Shown here: positions 31,338 to 34,395 of the stretch, one piece after another
Layout of the letters: each line of letters opens with the position of its first letter
How positions within the stretch are numbered: the stretch's first letter is position 1
Source of the DNA: Bugula neritina
Lineage: Eukaryota > Bryozoa > Gymnolaemata > Cheilostomatida > Bugulidae
Length of the DNA: 34,395 nt
Assembly (NCBI GenBank): GCA_964035545.1
Contig: CAXIUT010000201.1
Span: 1 to 34,395 of the forward strand
Direction of reading: 5' to 3'
Position numbers and translations under genes: made by a program
The notes under the pieces: generated by a model
The model's database searches: none
What the model saw: the letters and a program-made list of their open reading frames with translations, nothing else
What the model was told of the DNA's origin: nothing

Positions 31338-32349
31338 ATGCTGAGATTGCTATCAAAAGGTCTAAGAATAAACTACGGAATCAAATATTCTCGCTTTTAT
31401 TTGTAGGATTTAGCTAGAGATCGAGTAGCTGAGCAACGAGTCATCTAGTAGAAGAAAGAATTGCAGAGGTTGTAGGATGTTAGAAAGTAAGTTAGATATC
31501 ATTTAGTATTCCAGCTAATGATAAGAATCCAGCTAATAGGGTAAAAGTCAGAATGAATAGTAATATATTTAACATTGATCCTTCTCGAGAGTATGTGAGA
31601 GATAGTTGTTGGGTGTTGTAGCCTAAACCAGTTGAAATAATGCCTAAGGTGACGATATCTGCCAAAAGAAAATACATCATAACGTCCATTAAAAAGTATT
31701 TTATGCAATATGAAGAGCTAAATTGGCTATGTCATGTATAAGGAAGTTGCATGTTTTGGATGCGATTAACTAGTTGTAGAATAGTCATAAGAAAGTGGCT
31801 AAGGTGATGGTTAGAACTTTTTATAATTTGTTGGATCATGCAAAAATGAGAGGGTTTAACATTATGAGATTGTGGGTGCATGGATGTATTATTGGAAAAA
31901 CTAAAAGGTACAAAGGAGTTAGATATCACGCTAAAGGTCGAGGATGCAGATAAAAAAAAGATTTTTGCCAAGTTAAAGTAATCTTATATTAAAAACCATA
32001 AAAATAGTTCATAGAGGAGATAGCCACTGGTAAATGCGCTCCTGGAATTGCCAATATTATGAGATATTCATTGCGAGATATAGGTGACTATAAAACCTTA
32101 TCTGCATTTACTGGAGTTACCACATCGAAAGGTCGACAACAGGCTAGGATGATATTCAAACGAAAAGTAGAGCAGATAATGATATAAAACTAATCAGAAG
32201 GAAGATACTAGCCAAAGAAAGTGGTGACTGAGAAATTGAAAGAAGCTGAAGGAGAACGTTTTAGATAGAAGTTGAAGTTACTTAAACCTGAGGAATATTC
32301 ATCATTGCGGGTGCGTGAACGTTTGTTTAAGAAGAATATGGGGATTTGA
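31338..32349 (+). CDS. MRPL22: Mitochondrial ribosomal protein uL22m (MRPL22)
   Basis: 323 residues after removing two 20-nt introns at 31487-31506 and 31696-31715 (1012 minus 40 gives 324 codons). The basic N-terminus MLRLLSKGLRINYGIKYSRF is a likely mitochondrial targeting signal. The uL22 domain runs from KAKLAMSCIRKLHVLDAINQ through LQNSHKKVAKVMVRTFYNLL to VRYHAKGRGCRQKKDFCQV, which includes the beta-hairpin loop that lines the exit tunnel. A long C-terminal extension (IATGKCAPGIANIMRYSLRD, then charged helices) is beyond the bacterial domain, as often seen in mitochondrial versions. The second intron boundary falls exactly at the start of the conserved domain. Confidence 0.93.
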
Positions 32350-32445
32350 TTTCTATAATGATATAGATTAAATAACTAATGAGTTTTTGAATGGTTATTT
32401 TAATGCAATATTAATAAGATATTGGTGAAATGATTAAAATATTTA

Positions 32446-34160
32446 TCAGATGAGTGCAGTTAGTTTATTGACTTATATTTTAGGTTCAGCTTATTCTATG
32501 TATTTGAAGTATGGAAAGGCACATTTGAGGATATTGATATTAGGATTAAGACTTCTAGCTATTCCTTCTAGCACAATGATATTCGTGAGTAAAGTAGCAA
32601 ACTATCCGTCTAATTTCATTTTATTTTATCTGATAATTCTCATCATGTCCCATAATAGGACCATTCCTTCGAGTTGACTGTAGCTGGAGCTATTTAATCT
32701 ATCAAAGCATTTGGTGAGTTGTTGATGGTAGTGTTAAAATTTTTTATTTCTTGTTATTTTCTATCCCTAGTAATTTGATAAATTAAATATCATTGATGCG
32801 CATTCATCTCCTTTACATTCTATAACAGACTTAATAAAATATGATATATTATGTTTATCTTTCTTATCCAACTCTACGACCATACCGGCATCGATCAAAT
32901 TTATTACTATTTTTTTCTTTTGAGTTCTTATTAATTTCCTCATTTATAACTATTCTTAGCAGTATTATAAATATACTTGCTTTATTCTTTATTCTGTTAA
33001 TGTTTATGCCTTTATCCTGTATTGTGCTACATACCATACATCTTTTATAAAATCTCTAACTTAAGTAAAAAAGTTATAAGGTCTTTATTCTGTTGAAATA
33101 AATATATTACCGCCATGGCAATCAGCGTGAACAAAGTTATTTTTCATTACCATTTAAAACAAAACTTATGAACCTAACTTTGCTATAACTTTGTTTAGGA
33201 GATGTGGATTAGATTAGAAATAAGTTATAGGCTTTCCTTAGATAAATGATTAAACTAAAACTGAGTCCTTAGTGCTTTATTATATTGGAGAAGGGAAGTA
33301 AACATCTCGACGCGATTTGAACATCTGTTTGAATTTGTTGAGGTTTCTCATTTAGAATGTGAAGTCGATTTGTTCTATGAGAGTTCTTTTAAGGGAGTGG
33401 TAGTTGATGGGTATTTAAAGAGCTGGAGAGATGAAAGAGGCCATATAGCTCATGAAAAATAGTAAGTTTACATCTCTTTCTATGTGTTTATCAACATCTG
33501 GATGTCTTACTTTGACTGCTACTTTTCTTCCTTTGTATTTGGCTTGGTAGACCTGACTAACTGATCCAGAAGCGATTGGATTTAAGTCAAATTCATCAAA
33601 AATATCTTCTATATTTTTACCATATGATTTATTAAAGTTCTATCTAGTAGTCTATATTGAGTGAGTAGGTGCATTTTACCTCAAATATTCAAATTTAGAA
33701 GCTAGTTCTGGTCCAATAATATCTCTTCGATGACTAAGATATTGAAAAGCCTTGATGAAGACAACTCCTGATCGTTCAATGGCTTTGACAAAGACATCGA
33801 ACCAGAACTTTTATGTTGAGTCGAAAAGAAGCAAAGGTGAGAGGACGATTGAAGGAGTGAAGATGATGAATAGCTGAATAAATCTGATGGCATGGATGAA
33901 TGCTGACCAGATGTGTTGCAAGATGGAAGGTTTTTTTGGTTATTTAGTGACAGGTTTCATTTATTGTATGAGTTATTTTTGCCAATTGTTTTAATCTTTT
34001 TGGTTGAGAGAAGATGGCATGAATGCGTAATATGACATGGCTAGAGCTGGAAAGTGAGTCTTCTGAGCCATAATATACGTTGGTTTGGTGGAGGAAGAGG
34101 TGAGGCCTTAGTAAATGATTGGAAGTAGGAACTGAAACGAAATGCGGATCTGAAAAACAT
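32446..34160 (-). CDS. ABC1/UbiB-family atypical kinase, ADCK2-like
   Basis: 560 residues if a 32-nt intron at 34047-34078 is removed (1715 minus 32 gives 561 codons; a 38-nt version ending six bases further also works). The N-terminus MFFRSAFRFSSYFQSFTKAS is a mitochondrial targeting peptide and a membrane segment follows (FIQLFIIFTPSIVL). Kinase motifs are IASGSVSQVYQAKYKGRKVA with VAVKV near residue 190, the catalytic NNFVHADCHGGNIFI near 338, and LIDAGMV in place of DFG near 414. The end VLEGIARSLNPNINILK, and DAG instead of DFG, point to the ADCK2 branch rather than COQ8. The family acts in coenzyme Q metabolism; the exact role of ADCK2 is less clear. Confidence 0.92.
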
Positions 34161-34326
34161 TAATGGTGTTTTATTATTGTTGATAAAGGAAGATAAAATT
34201 ATTATCCATTTTGTGGCTACCAGGTAATAAATATTTTTTTCTTGTTTTTCTGGTTTAAAATAATAAGTTATTGATTTATGAACTTAAGTAAATAATAATA
34301 TCATGGTATTTGTTGATTATGCTACT
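34161..34326. other. Subtelomeric region upstream of the ADCK2-like gene
   Basis: 166 bases of AT-rich sequence lie between the start codon of the ADCK2-like gene and the right telomere, so the promoter of that gene must fit here. I see no repeat shared with the other two telomere-adjacent regions (107-168 and 14204-14326). Confidence 0.5.
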
Positions 34327-34395
34327 GGGGTTGGGGTTGGGGTTGGGGTTGGGGTTGGGGTTGGGGTTGGGGTTGGGGTTGGGGTTGGGGTTGGG
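34327..34395. repeat. Right telomere, (GGGGTT)n
   Basis: Eleven GGGGTT repeats plus GGG run to the last base without variants, in the orientation of a right chromosome end. The boundary is GCTACT/GGGG. Confidence 0.97.

Noticed and set aside
997-31715. Widespread programmed +1 frameshifting, as in Euplotes
   Set aside because: Most frame changes are explained by GT...AG introns of fixed length with exact codon totals. The shifts go in both directions, and the telomere type and stop codon use do not fit Euplotes.
31492-31971. Three minus-strand ORFs with hydrophobic segments
   Set aside because: They lie opposite MRPL22, whose exons splice to an exact 323-residue frame.
32450-32778. A plus-strand ORF (MSAVSLLTYILGSAYSMYL...) and a second plus-strand frame with GTFEDIDIRIKT
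   Set aside because: Both are the antisense of the C-terminal part of the ADCK2-like gene, whose minus-strand frame is continuous and matches the family to its stop at 32446.
1-34395. CRISPR arrays, insertion sequences, tRNA or rRNA genes, riboswitches
   Set aside because: None was seen on either strand. The only ordered repeats are the telomeric blocks and the short 27-bp repeat.

Overview
The window looks like ciliate macronuclear DNA, probably from an oligohymenophorean. Three things point there. Both ends carry telomeric repeats of the C4A2/G4T2 type. TGA is the only codon that acts as a stop, while TAA and TAG occur many times inside conserved domains and are read as glutamine. Genes are packed with only tens of bases between them. 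Many conserved genes keep their frame only if very small GT...AG introns are removed: a tight class of 19-21 nt and a looser class of about 25-41 nt. The genus cannot be told from the sequence.

The window is two pieces joined head to tail. Bases 1-14407 look like a complete 14.4-kb mini-chromosome, with C4A2 repeats at the left end and 81 bases of G4T2 repeats at 14327-14407. From 14408 a second piece begins without its own left telomere, inside the 5' part of an SF3B2-like gene, and runs to a G4T2 telomere at 34327-34395. The internal telomere is therefore most simply a chimeric join or a fusion of two macronuclear chromosomes.

Left piece, in order: nucleoside diphosphate kinase (-), EF-hand DRC8/EFCAB2-like protein (-), a degenerate short-chain-dehydrogenase-like membrane protein (+), a FAM72-RING fusion (-), a B-box/coiled-coil protein (-), a coiled-coil protein (+), a Cys-rich EF-hand-like protein (+), a 1059-residue LRR/coiled-coil protein (+), NFU1 (+), a coiled-coil protein (+), a small protein (-), an ERGIC/Erv41-Erv46 family cargo receptor (+), and a type I membrane protein (-).

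Right piece: SF3B2 (+, 5' truncated), mitochondrial ribosomal protein uL29m/MRPL47 (+), a low-complexity protein (-), a tiny ORF and a SPRY-like protein (+), ALG10 (-), two unknown proteins (-), an Aurora-like kinase (+), SCO1 (+), a membrane protein with an in-frame TGA (+), Tat-SF1/CUS2 with an N-terminal GYF-like domain (-), a broken secretory-type gene (+), a 76-residue protein (+), a coiled-coil protein (+), uL22m/MRPL22 (+), and an ADCK2-like ABC1 kinase (-).

There is no sign of a single pathway or operon. These are housekeeping genes of mitochondria (NFU1, SCO1, uL29m, uL22m, ADCK2-like), splicing (SF3B2, Tat-SF1), the early secretory pathway (ALG10, ERGIC family) and cilia or cytoskeleton (DRC8-like, LRR/coiled coil). 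The least expected content is the FAM72-RING fusion, the internal telomere with a cluster of frame breaks just downstream, and the abundance of about 20-nt introns. All reading was by eye; no alignment or database search was run.
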